Positions 35,293 to 43,616 of a stretch of DNA of 64,000 nt are shown here, piece by piece. Source of the DNA: RGIG6165 sp045538835 (GTDB taxonomy: Bacteria; Bacillota; Clostridia; Oscillospirales; Feifaniaceae); the NCBI GenBank assembly GCA_045538835.1, contig JAZQEF010000002.1, positions 62,001 through 126,000 on the forward strand, in the 5' to 3' direction. The first letter of the stretch is position 1. Every line of letters starts with the position of its first letter. The notes under the pieces are model-generated. The model did not search any database, had not been told where the DNA came from, and saw only the letters and a list, made by a program, of their open reading frames with translations. Both the position numbers and the translations under genes were made by a program.

Positions 35293-36024
35293 CTAAAGCA
35301 CACAGCTCAAAAATTCTTTTGTTCTCTCTTCCTTGGGATTACCAAACACTTCTTCGGGTGTACCCTCTTCAACTATGACACCGTCAGCCATAAATATAAC
35401 TCTGTCGGCAACGTCACGGGCAAAGCCCATCTCGTGTGTAACAACGACCATAGTCATACCGCCCTCGGCAAGTTCCTTCATAACCTGAAGAACTTCCCCG
35501 ACCATTTCGGGATCGAGCGCTGAAGTAGGCTCGTCAAAAAGCATAATGTCGGGATTCATCGCAAGTGAACGCGCGATGGCAACACGTTGCTGCTGACCGC
35601 CTGAAAGCTCGTGCGGATATGCATTCGCTTTATCTTCAAGACCTACTCGCTTTAAGAGCTGCATTGCAACTTTTTCAGCCTCTGCAGAAGTCATCTTCTT
35701 ACAGTCGACCGGAGCAAGCATTATGTTTTTCTTAACAGTAAGGTGTGCAAAGAGATTAAAACTTTGGAACACCATGCCTATCTGCTGTCTTACTTTATTG
35801 ATGTTGATGTGCTTGTCCGTAATGGGATAGCCGTCAACATATATCTCGCCGCTTGTCACCTTTTCAAGCCTGTTAAGGCATCTCAGAAATGTGGATTTAC
35901 CGCTTCCCGAAGGACCGATAACACAAACGACTTCACCCTCTGCAATGGATACATCTATACCGTTGAGAACGTCAAGTTTTCCAAAGCTCTTTTTGAGGGC
36001 TGTTACCTTAACCTTTTCTTTCAT
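35293..36024 (-). CDS. Amino acid ABC transporter ATP-binding protein
   Basis: Polar amino acid ATPase, 243 residues: Walker A IGPSGSGKSTFLR, Q-loop MVFQSFNLFAHL, signature LSGGQQQRVAIARSLA, Walker B IMLFDEPTSALDPEM, switch VVVTHEMGFA. Start at 36024 (MKEKVKV) after GAGGG; an in-frame upstream start exists at 36042 but lies inside the permease. It overlaps the permease 3' end by 17 bases. Partner of the permuted binding protein. Confidence 0.92.
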   Translation of the reverse strand: MKEKVKVTALKKSFGKLDVLNGIDVSIAEGEVVCVIGPSGSGKSTFLRCLNRLEKVTSGEIYVDGYPITDKHININKVRQQIGMVFQSFNLFAHLTVKKNIMLAPVDCKKMTSAEAEKVAMQLLKRVGLEDKANAYPHELSGGQQQRVAIARSLAMNPDIMLFDEPTSALDPEMVGEVLQVMKELAEGGMTMVVVTHEMGFARDVADRVIFMADGVIVEEGTPEEVFGNPKEERTKEFLSCVL

Positions 36025-36685
36025 AATTAACCCTCTTCTCAAGATATTTTGATATTATCATCAATATAGAAATTACAACCAAATAATATACTGCAACCAA
36101 AATATATGTTGCAAAAAACTGATAGGATTTTCCTACATAGACTTTTGCCCTGTTTACAATATCCGCAAGACCGATAACGGAAAGTATCGAGGTGTCTTTT
36201 ATAGTGATGATAAACTGATTTACCATTGAAGGAAGCGCAACTTTAAATGCCTGAGGCAGAACTACCTTTATCATTGTCTTTGCCTTTGAAAGACCAAGAC
36301 TGCGTGCAGCCTCCGTCTGTCCCTTGGGAACTGCCTGTATGCCGCCGCGGAAAATTTCCGCAAGATATGCCCCTGCATTAAGGCTGAGAGTTATAACACC
36401 GGCCGTAAATGCATCGATTTTAAAAGTAGGGACAAACTGCTGAATCAACTGCGGCGCACCGAAAAACACGATAAACGCCTGAACGATCATCGGTGTTCCT
36501 CGAACCAACCATATATAAACGCCTGAAACCCCTTTAAGTATCTTGCTTTTTGAAAGGCTCATAAGACATGTAAAAAGTCCGAGCAACATTCCGAAAACAA
36601 GAGACAGGAGCGATATGCCAACCGTCATTTGAAGCCCCTGTAAAAGCAGCGGAGTCGCTTCATCTAATACTCTTAAAAAATCCAT
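36008..36685 (-). CDS. Amino acid ABC transporter permease
   Basis: Single permease (225 residues, so probably a homodimer) of the HisM family: IWLVRGTPMIVQAFIVFFGAPQ and EAA loop QAVPKGQTEAARSLGL, five to six helices. It follows the binding protein across a 75-bp gap with a perfect hairpin and overlaps the ATPase gene. Confidence 0.92.
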   Translation of the reverse strand: MDFLRVLDEATPLLLQGLQMTVGISLLSLVFGMLLGLFTCLMSLSKSKILKGVSGVYIWLVRGTPMIVQAFIVFFGAPQLIQQFVPTFKIDAFTAGVITLSLNAGAYLAEIFRGGIQAVPKGQTEAARSLGLSKAKTMIKVVLPQAFKVALPSMVNQFIITIKDTSILSVIGLADIVNRAKVYVGKSYQFFATYILVAVYYLVVISILMIISKYLEKRVNYERKG

Positions 36686-36710
36686 AAATTTATCTCTCTA
36701 ACATAATTAT

Positions 36711-36739
36711 CAGCATAGCATTGTTGAAATGCTATGCTG
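36711..36739 (-). other. Intercistronic hairpin between binding protein and permease
   Basis: Perfect 11-bp stem CAGCATAGCAT / ATGCTATGCTG without a T-run. It probably protects the binding-protein mRNA. Its inner ATAGCAT matches the half-site of the promoter palindrome at 37623-37648. Confidence 0.6.
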
Positions 36740-36760
36740 AATAAAGTCGATTTTAAAATC

Positions 36761-37591
36761 TTATTTTGCAAGATCTGCTACTGATGTAACAGTGCTGTCA
36801 GCAGGAACTACAAGAATCTGACCGTCATCAAAATAACCGTCTGAGAAATCAAATGTTTCTCTTCTTGCATCTGTGATAGTCATACCTGCGATCATACCGT
36901 CAGCCTGACCTGCCTGAACAGCGCCCATTGATGCATCAAAGCCTTCATTATGCATTTCATATTCAAATCCCTGATCTTCAGCAACTGCTGCGAGGATATC
37001 CATATCTACGCCAACATATTCATTTGTTGCTGTGTCAAGATATTCAAAAGGAGCAAATGCGTTATCCGAATAGATTATATATGTCTTTTCGGGAGTTACA
37101 CCGCTTTCAACTCTTTCAGCAGTGGGGTCAGCAAATGAACTTTCATATCCGTACTTAGCAAGGATTTCGTCGTACTTACCATTAGCCTTGATGTTAGCAA
37201 GGCCTGCATTGAACATAGCGAGAAGTTCAGCATTTGTGCCTTTCTTTACGGCGAAACCGTAAGCAGCTGCATTTTCAACATCACCAACTGTCTTAAGTGC
37301 AAGACCTTCTTCCTGAATAGCCCAACCAATAACTGAACGGTCTTCAAAGCAAGCTGCGTTTGTACCGTTAATTACTGCTGTGTACATTGTGGGTGAGTCT
37401 TCATAATATGCAACATCAAAACCATATTCTTTTGCATACTGTTCTGTAAGTTCAGCACTCATTGTGCTTGTTTTTGCAGCAAGAGTAACCTTTTCTGCAC
37501 CATTGTCATTATCCTTACCGCAAGCAGCAAAGCATGCTACGAGCATTACCATAGCAAGAATAAGTGATGCCACACGAAGCATCTTTTTCAT
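36761..37591 (-). CDS. Circularly permuted family 3 solute-binding lipoprotein
   Basis: Extracytoplasmic binding protein of 276 residues with signal peptide and lipobox FAAC (Cys 24). The order of lobes is swapped: residues ~33-148 (VTLAAKTSTMSAEL, then YYEDSPTMYTAVINGT and KANGKYDEILAKYG) match what is normally the second half of the family, residues ~149-168 are a linker, and residues ~169-276 (DNAFAPFEYLD, VGVDMDILAAVAEDQGFEYE, DGMIAGMTITDARRETFDFSDGYF) match the normal first half, ending at the hinge (SVADLAK). Compare 34376, which has the usual order. GGAGG precedes the ATG at 37591. It heads an operon with permease and ATPase, so it should be functional. Confidence 0.88.
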   Translation of the reverse strand: MKKMLRVASLILAMVMLVACFAACGKDNDNGAEKVTLAAKTSTMSAELTEQYAKEYGFDVAYYEDSPTMYTAVINGTNAACFEDRSVIGWAIQEEGLALKTVGDVENAAAYGFAVKKGTNAELLAMFNAGLANIKANGKYDEILAKYGYESSFADPTAERVESGVTPEKTYIIYSDNAFAPFEYLDTATNEYVGVDMDILAAVAEDQGFEYEMHNEGFDASMGAVQAGQADGMIAGMTITDARRETFDFSDGYFDDGQILVVPADSTVTSVADLAK

Positions 37592-37622
37592 AACAATTAC
37601 CTCCAAAAAAATTATGTTATGA

Positions 37623-37657
37623 ATAGCATTATATATTTTTTATGCTATACAAGTCAA
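37623..37657 (-). promoter_or_regulatory. Promoter and palindrome of the permuted-SBP operon
   Basis: Minus strand TTGACT (37652-37657), 18-bp spacer, TATAAT (37628-37633). The inverted repeat ATAGCAT (37623-37629) / ATGCTAT (37642-37648) spans the -10 box and may be an operator. Confidence 0.65.
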
Positions 37658-37740
37658 ATCTTTTGATAAAAACATTTTTTTATTTGCTTTTTCATTACTT
37701 TTAAAGGACAAAGGTTAAATAAATTAGGCAACTCCTTAAT

Positions 37741-38913
37741 TTATTTTATATATTTTTTGTCAACAGTGACCACTGCCCTGTATTTGCCGTCTTCAAGCAG
37801 TCCTATACCGTCACATATTCGTTTTTTCAGTTCTTCATCCGTCATTTTCAGATCAAAAGGTTTTACGACATCGAATATCATATTGGTATATGTAGGTCCC
37901 GGCACAATGCGAAAGTCGTGAATATGCAGCCTTTGATCTATTCCCGTAACAAATGCTGATACGATATCTTTCAGACGATTGCGGTTTTCATCATACAAGG
38001 CTATGGGATCCATATGTATGACCGCTTCGCAGGAGAGTTCTTTTGCAAGTTCGTTTTCTATATTGTCTATTTCATCATGCAGTTTGAATATATCTCCCGC
38101 ACCATCAACTTCAACGTGCAGTGATATCATAAGCCTTCCAACACCGTAATCATGTATAACAAGGTCATGAATACCATGTGCGACCTTATGCGCCATCACT
38201 ATTTCTTTGACCTTATCGGCAAGTTTCTCATCGGCAGGCTGACCTAAAAGAGGCGTTATCGTCTCTTTCATCGATTTTATTCCTGCCCATACCACAAACA
38301 GCGAAACTGCTGCGCCTGCCCATCCGTCAATATTAATATCGGTGTATGTCCCGATAAGTGTTGAGACAAGTACCACAGATGTTGCCACACTGTCAGAAAG
38401 ACTGTCATATTGCACGGCAAGCAGAGATGATGAACCTATCTTTTTGCCTATCCTGCCATTGTAGAATGCCATATAGAGTTTTACACAGACAGAGAGCGCA
38501 AGTATGATTATTGCCGCAATACTCGCTGTGGGCGGCTGCGGCGACAATATCTTGGAAACAGAATTTTTGAGTAGTTCTATTCCCATCAATATTATAACTA
38601 CCGACACTATGACACCTGATATATATTCCATCCTGCCATGCCCGAAAGGATGGTCACTGTCCGCCTTTTTACCAGACATACGGAAGCCAACCAATGAAAT
38701 GACTGATGAACCCGCATCTGAAAGATTATTTGCGGCATCGGCGGTTATCGCAACCGAGCCGCTGAGTGAGCCTGCTATCATTTTTGCCGCCGCAAGAACA
38801 ACATTTAAAAATATTCCGAAAATGCTGCACAGCGTTCCGTATGCTGAACGAACCTCAGTAGATGTATAACTCTCTCTGTTTTTTATAAATATTTTACTAA
38901 GCAATGTAATCAT
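37741..38913 (-). CDS. Cation diffusion facilitator transporter
   Basis: Metal/proton antiporter of the CDF family, exporting Zn, Mn, Fe or similar. The 390-residue protein has six helices with metal sites in ITADAANNLSDAGSS (helix 2) and the loop SDHPFGHGRMEYI, and a long C-terminal cytoplasmic domain (residues ~210-390) longer than minimal CDF proteins. The ATG at 38913 follows GGAG; it overlaps the AraC stop. The AraC-type gene directly upstream is probably its regulator, an unusual pairing. Confidence 0.9.
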   Translation of the reverse strand: MITLLSKIFIKNRESYTSTEVRSAYGTLCSIFGIFLNVVLAAAKMIAGSLSGSVAITADAANNLSDAGSSVISLVGFRMSGKKADSDHPFGHGRMEYISGVIVSVVIILMGIELLKNSVSKILSPQPPTASIAAIIILALSVCVKLYMAFYNGRIGKKIGSSSLLAVQYDSLSDSVATSVVLVSTLIGTYTDINIDGWAGAAVSLFVVWAGIKSMKETITPLLGQPADEKLADKVKEIVMAHKVAHGIHDLVIHDYGVGRLMISLHVEVDGAGDIFKLHDEIDNIENELAKELSCEAVIHMDPIALYDENRNRLKDIVSAFVTGIDQRLHIHDFRIVPGPTYTNMIFDVVKPFDLKMTDEELKKRICDGIGLLEDGKYRAVVTVDKKYIK

Positions 38914-38914
38914 G

Positions 38915-39820
38915 CTATACTCCGTAATCCATTCCAGTATCACTTTTAATATATTCCGTAGGCGTTATGAAATATGTCGCTTTAAATATACGGCAGAAAT
39001 AATATGCTGAATTGAATCCAAGAAACTCCGCAATTTCATTTATATTCATCGACGAGTTTTTAAGGAGTTCAAGAGAATGTTCAAGTCGCATATTATTGAT
39101 ATATTTAGTAACAGTCATTCCAAGATGCTTCTTGAAGATACGTATAATATACTGCTTGGACAGACCAAACTCCTGTGCAATAGAGGCAAGTGTTATAGGT
39201 TTTGTGTAATTGTGCTGTATATAGAGCGTCATTTTAAGTATCATTGAAGGAGTTTCAATTATCTGTATTACTTCCGACATTGCATCCCGCGAAATATGCA
39301 GTATAAGATGTGCCAGTCTGTTATCCATATATAAAGTGCTGCCTGGATAACTCATATATCTGTTACTCTCACATTTAGATATAAGCAACAATATCTGTTC
39401 GAAATACCGGCTGATATCAATATACTGTTTGATGTACACATCGTGTATTTCACTTCTTGTAATGTCTTCGGTTACAGATAATTTGTGCGGAACACATTCG
39501 TTTTTAAGACTTTTAATATGTTCTGCAGCATCTTCATCAGACACAGGCTCAGAAACTATTCCGTCGAAGTGAATAACGCAAAACTCACATATTTCAAGAA
39601 GTTCCGAAGTATAGAATACGCCTTTTTTTATAAAAATACATCCACCTCGTTTAACATCATACACATTCCCGTCAAGAGTGTAACGCACCTTACCCTTTAT
39701 CACAAATACAAATTTGTTGCCTGACGAAACCTTTCCCTTGCAGTTCCAATTATCTGTATAATGTATCCTCCCTATCCTGAGTAACTGAGGCGGTCTTGAA
39801 AAATCAATTTTATACCACAT
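38915..39820 (-). CDS. AraC-family transcriptional regulator
   Basis: About 301 residues. N-terminal cupin-like sensing domain (KFVFVIKGKVRYTLDG, VKRGGCIFIKKGVFY) and C-terminal double HTH: ITLASIAQEFGLSKQYIIRIFKKHLGMTVTKYI and MNINEIAEFLGFNSAYYFCRIFKATYFITPTEYI. Two start options: GTG at 39832 or ATG at 39820 (MWYKID); spacing to AAGGA fits neither well. Effector unknown. First gene of a two-gene unit with the CDF transporter. Confidence 0.88.
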   Translation of the reverse strand: MWYKIDFSRPPQLLRIGRIHYTDNWNCKGKVSSGNKFVFVIKGKVRYTLDGNVYDVKRGGCIFIKKGVFYTSELLEICEFCVIHFDGIVSEPVSDEDAAEHIKSLKNECVPHKLSVTEDITRSEIHDVYIKQYIDISRYFEQILLLISKCESNRYMSYPGSTLYMDNRLAHLILHISRDAMSEVIQIIETPSMILKMTLYIQHNYTKPITLASIAQEFGLSKQYIIRIFKKHLGMTVTKYINNMRLEHSLELLKNSSMNINEIAEFLGFNSAYYFCRIFKATYFITPTEYIKSDTGMDYGV

Positions 39821-39854
39821 ACCGCTGTTCACTTCCTTTTTTGTAGGTATCTAA

Positions 39855-39884
39855 ATATTACTATTAAAACAACTTTTCTGTCAA
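39855..39884 (-). promoter_or_regulatory. Promoter of araC-CDF unit
   Basis: Minus strand TTGACA (39879-39884), 18-bp spacer, TAATAT (39855-39860). Confidence 0.6.
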
Positions 39885-40008
39885 TATTTTGCAGCTTTAA
39901 GAGCACAATTTCGTTTATTATTGTACAATAGTCAACCTTTTATTTCTCATATAGGGATATTATTTAGTAAATAAAGAGTAAACAAGATGTAAACTTTACT
40001 TTTTTCGA

Positions 40009-40037
40009 TTGACCTTGAAAAATTTTTACACTATTAT
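40009..40037 (+). promoter_or_regulatory. Promoter of the efflux/SLH operon
   Basis: TTGACC (40009-40014), 17-bp spacer, TATTAT (40032-40037). Confidence 0.65.
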
Positions 40038-40084
40038 AGTACTGTCAAAAAACGGATACGTCCGTAAACAGGGAGAATTCTTTT

Positions 40085-41695
40085 ATGTCAAAAACCGCAA
40101 CAAAAGGAAAAAGAAAAACGATAAAACGCATCGTTGTGATCATCATCATTCTTGCGCTTATAGGTTCTGTCACTGCAGGTCTGCGCAGTTGCAGGCAGAC
40201 AGTCAGCGTCGAAGGTGAATATACGCTCTACACCGTAAGCAGACGCGACATAGGCACGGAACTTACAGGTACAGCCACAGTACAGCCTAAAGATACATAT
40301 ACTATAAATTCGTCGGTCGATGCCGATGTTCTTCTCGACTTTTTTGAAGAGAATGACACGGTGGAAAAGGATGCTGTTTTATACGAACTCGACTCCTCTT
40401 CCTCATCTTCTCTTGATAGGAACGTTGAACGTGCGCAGAAGAGTTATGACACAGCGATCGAAAATCTTGAAAACCTTGATGTTCGCAGTGAAATTTCAGG
40501 TACGGTCACAAAACTCTACGTTGAAGTCGGTGACAAAGTAAATGCAGGCTCACCAGTAGCCGACGTTGTAAATGACAGTTATATGTACATTGAAATTCCC
40601 TTCAGTACATACGATGCCGCAAACTTTTCAGTCGGAACTTCAGCAACAATTACAACAGAAGCAAATTTTGAAATTCTTCCTGCAACCATAAGCAAAATAT
40701 CGTCAAATGTCACGACTATGACAGGCGGCATCAAGGTTCAAAACATAACTTTCAGAGTTGCAAATTCAGGCTCTGTCCCCCTCGGCAGTATGGCAAGCGC
40801 AAAAGTCGGCGAAATATCCGGTATTGAAAACGGTGTATTTGAATACGGCATGGGGATGAGCAAGACAATAAATGCCGAAGTGACCGGTGAAGTCATTAAA
40901 ATCGTCACCGATGAGGGTGAAGACATTGCCTCAAACGGCATAATAGTTTCTATGGAGAATGACGATCTTGAAGATGCTCTTGACGATGCAATTTCAGATC
41001 TTGAAACTGCCAATGACCAGAAAGACAACTACACGGTAACCGCACCCATTTCGGGCACGGTCGTTCAGAAAAACTACAAGGCAGGCGAAACTATCACAGC
41101 GGGACAGACGCTTGCAATAATATACGACATGAGTTATCTCAAGTTTGACCTGGCAGTCGATGAACTCGATATTCAAAGCATAAAAGTAGGTCAAGAGGTG
41201 TCGATAACAGCAGACACTATTGATATGCCTCTCAAGGGATATGTAAGTGCGACAAGTATTGTCGGCACCACTTCATCAAACTCCACCTCATACCCTGTTA
41301 CGGTAATAATAGAAGATTCGGGCGATCTTCTCCCCGGTATGAATGTAGAAGCAAGTATAATAATCTCACAGAGTGAGAACTGCCTTGCAGTCCCCACCGA
41401 CGCCATTCAGCGGGGAGACACTGTTAAGGTGCTCAAATCTGACAAAAAAGAAAATCTTACAGACGAAGATTTTGAAGATGTAAAAGTTGAAACCGGAAAC
41501 ACCGATACAAGTTATGTGGAGATCATAAGCGGACTTGAAGAAGGCGATGTTATAGGTATTTACAAAGCCGCAATAGTGCAGACGCATATAGACAATCCGT
41601 TTGGCAATTCATCTAGAGGAGGTATGCATTCAGGCGGATTCTCAGGCAGCGGTATGCCGTCGGGCGGTATGGCAGACAGAGGTGGCATGCAATGA
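40085..41695 (+). CDS. Membrane fusion protein (HlyD/MacA type) of an efflux pump
   Basis: Periplasmic-adaptor-like subunit, 536 residues, anchored by an N-terminal helix (residues ~15-33). It contains two lipoyl/barrel-sandwich segments of the form ISGTVTKLYVEVGDKVNAG (near residue 140) and ISGTVVQKNYKAGETITAG (near residue 320), with a coiled stretch between, and beta-barrel region LKFDLAVDELDIQSIKVGQ. The C-terminus is a Gly/Met-rich tail (GGMHSGGFSGSGMPSGGM), which is unusual. GGGAG precedes the ATG. It overlaps the ATPase gene by four bases (ATGA). Confidence 0.88.
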   Translation: MSKTATKGKRKTIKRIVVIIIILALIGSVTAGLRSCRQTVSVEGEYTLYTVSRRDIGTELTGTATVQPKDTYTINSSVDADVLLDFFEENDTVEKDAVLYELDSSSSSSLDRNVERAQKSYDTAIENLENLDVRSEISGTVTKLYVEVGDKVNAGSPVADVVNDSYMYIEIPFSTYDAANFSVGTSATITTEANFEILPATISKISSNVTTMTGGIKVQNITFRVANSGSVPLGSMASAKVGEISGIENGVFEYGMGMSKTINAEVTGEVIKIVTDEGEDIASNGIIVSMENDDLEDALDDAISDLETANDQKDNYTVTAPISGTVVQKNYKAGETITAGQTLAIIYDMSYLKFDLAVDELDIQSIKVGQEVSITADTIDMPLKGYVSATSIVGTTSSNSTSYPVTVIIEDSGDLLPGMNVEASIIISQSENCLAVPTDAIQRGDTVKVLKSDKKENLTDEDFEDVKVETGNTDTSYVEIISGLEEGDVIGIYKAAIVQTHIDNPFGNSSRGGMHSGGFSGSGMPSGGMADRGGMQ

Positions 41696-42414
41696 TAGAA
41701 CTTCGTAACATCTACAAGATATACGGCAGCGGCGAAAATGAAGTTCGCGCTCTTGATGGCATAAATATCACGATAGATAAAGGCGAATTTGTGGCTATAG
41801 TGGGTCAGTCGGGCTCGGGTAAGTCGACCTGTATGAATATAATCGGTTGTCTTGATGTGCCCACAGAAGGTCAGTACATACTTGAGGGCACCGATGTTTC
41901 CACGATGCATGATGATAAACTATCCGAAATACGTAATAAAAAACTCGGTTTTATATTTCAGCAGTATAATCTGATTCCGGGTATATCAATACTTGAAAAT
42001 GTCGAACTTCCGCTTCTCTATGCAGGTCTCGGCAAGTCCGAACGCAGAGAAAGAGCAATGAAAGCACTCACCAGAGTAGGCATAGAATCAAAAGCAAAAA
42101 ACCTTCCTTCACAACTCTCAGGCGGTCAGCAGCAGCGAGTATCTATTGCAAGAGCGCTTGCCGGTGATCCGAGTGTCATACTCGCAGACGAGCCGACCGG
42201 TGCGCTCGACTCCAGAACGGGCAGAGAAGTTCTCTCTTTCCTGCAGGAACTGCATAAGGAAGGCAACACCATAGTTCTTATAACTCACGACAATTCAATA
42301 GCACGCAAAGCAAAACGTATTGTACGTCTTTCCGACGGAAAAATCATCTATGACGGACCTGCAGATGATCCAAACGCCGTTGTCACTCCTCACGAAGGTG
42401 AGGTGGACAACTGA
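41692..42414 (+). CDS. MacB-type ABC transporter ATP-binding protein
   Basis: LolD/MacB-family ATPase, 240 residues: Walker A VGQSGSGKSTCMNIIGCLD, Q-loop FIFQQYNLIP, signature LSGGQQQRVSIARALA, Walker B VILADEPTGALDSRTG, switch LITHD. Translationally coupled on both sides (ATGA overlaps). With the adaptor and permease it forms an export or mechanotransmission pump. Confidence 0.93.
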   Translation: MIELRNIYKIYGSGENEVRALDGINITIDKGEFVAIVGQSGSGKSTCMNIIGCLDVPTEGQYILEGTDVSTMHDDKLSEIRNKKLGFIFQQYNLIPGISILENVELPLLYAGLGKSERRERAMKALTRVGIESKAKNLPSQLSGGQQQRVSIARALAGDPSVILADEPTGALDSRTGREVLSFLQELHKEGNTIVLITHDNSIARKAKRIVRLSDGKIIYDGPADDPNAVVTPHEGEVDN

Positions 42415-43595
42415 TGCAACAGTTAGGACAGTCCTTCATTTTAGCTTTAAAGAGTATAAAACGAAGTAAGATGAGAGCTTTTCTCACAATGCTCGGCATC
42501 ATTATCGGAATAGCCGCCGTAATAGTTATTACAAGTTTAGGTAACGGTTTGCAGACATATATGACCGAATCCTTTGAATCAATGGGCACAAATCTTCTCA
42601 CGGTCACAGTGTCTTCGAGGGGAACACGAAGCGTTGATGCTGACGATATGTTTGAACTTGTTTCCGACAATCCCGATACCATTGAAGCGGTAAGCCCCAC
42701 CGTCACATATTCAGGTGAAGTAACTTGCGGCAGTACAACAACCGATAATACGACCTCAATTACAGGCGTCAGTGAATCTTATAATATAATGAAAGGCTAT
42801 GACTTGACGGACGGACGTTTTTTAGGTTATATGGATATAAAAGGCAGACATAAAGTCTGCGTCATAGGTACATATGTTGCAAAGACACTTTTCGGAAACG
42901 AATCTGCCGTCGGACAGACACTCAAAATAGGAGGCAATACCTTTACGATAATAGGCACTCTGGCGGAAATAGGTGATTCAACCGAATCCTCGAGTGATGA
43001 CTGTGTTTACATCCCCTACTCCACCGCACAGAAACTTTCACGAAGCGGCACAATATCCTCTTACACTTTCTCAATCACAGAGCAGGATAAGGCTAATCGG
43101 GCAAAAACCTCACTTGAAAATGCACTGTATGAAATTTTCCAGAGCGACGATTACTATACTGTTACCAGTCTCTCCGAACTGCTTGATACTATAAACACAA
43201 TGATGGATATGGTAATAACCATACTTTCTGCTATTGCAGCAATTTCACTTGCCGTAGGAGGTGTCGGCATTATGAACATCATGCTGGTATCTGTCACAGA
43301 ACGTACAAGAGAGATCGGTATAAGAAAATCTCTCGGTGCAAAGAGACGAAACATTCTCTCACAGTTTGTCATTGAAGCGATGACGATAAGTGCTCTCGGC
43401 GGTATAGTCGGCATGATAACAGGCGTTATGATATCCTACCCTGTCGGAAACTTATTCGACTTAACTGCCGTCCCCAAAGCATCAACTATCGCCCTTGCAT
43501 TTTCAATTTCTGTTGCAATAGGCGTTGTATTCGGATATCTGCCGGCAAGTAAGGCATCAAAACTCAATCCGATAGATGCGCTTCACCACGATTAA
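42414..43595 (+). CDS. MacB-type ABC transporter permease
   Basis: 393 residues, four helices in MacB/FtsX layout: an N-terminal helix (MRAFLTMLGIIIGIAAVIVITSL), a large extracytoplasmic MacB_PCD domain (residues ~45-270) and three C-terminal helices with GGVGIMNIMLVSVTERTREIGIRKSLGA, the coupling loop. One-base overlap with the ATPase gene. In Gram-positives such pumps export peptides or antibiotics; substrate unknown. Confidence 0.92.
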   Translation: MQQLGQSFILALKSIKRSKMRAFLTMLGIIIGIAAVIVITSLGNGLQTYMTESFESMGTNLLTVTVSSRGTRSVDADDMFELVSDNPDTIEAVSPTVTYSGEVTCGSTTTDNTTSITGVSESYNIMKGYDLTDGRFLGYMDIKGRHKVCVIGTYVAKTLFGNESAVGQTLKIGGNTFTIIGTLAEIGDSTESSSDDCVYIPYSTAQKLSRSGTISSYTFSITEQDKANRAKTSLENALYEIFQSDDYYTVTSLSELLDTINTMMDMVITILSAIAAISLAVGGVGIMNIMLVSVTERTREIGIRKSLGAKRRNILSQFVIEAMTISALGGIVGMITGVMISYPVGNLFDLTAVPKASTIALAFSISVAIGVVFGYLPASKASKLNPIDALHHD

Positions 43596-43616
43596 AAGTA
43601 AGGAGGATCCTATTCC

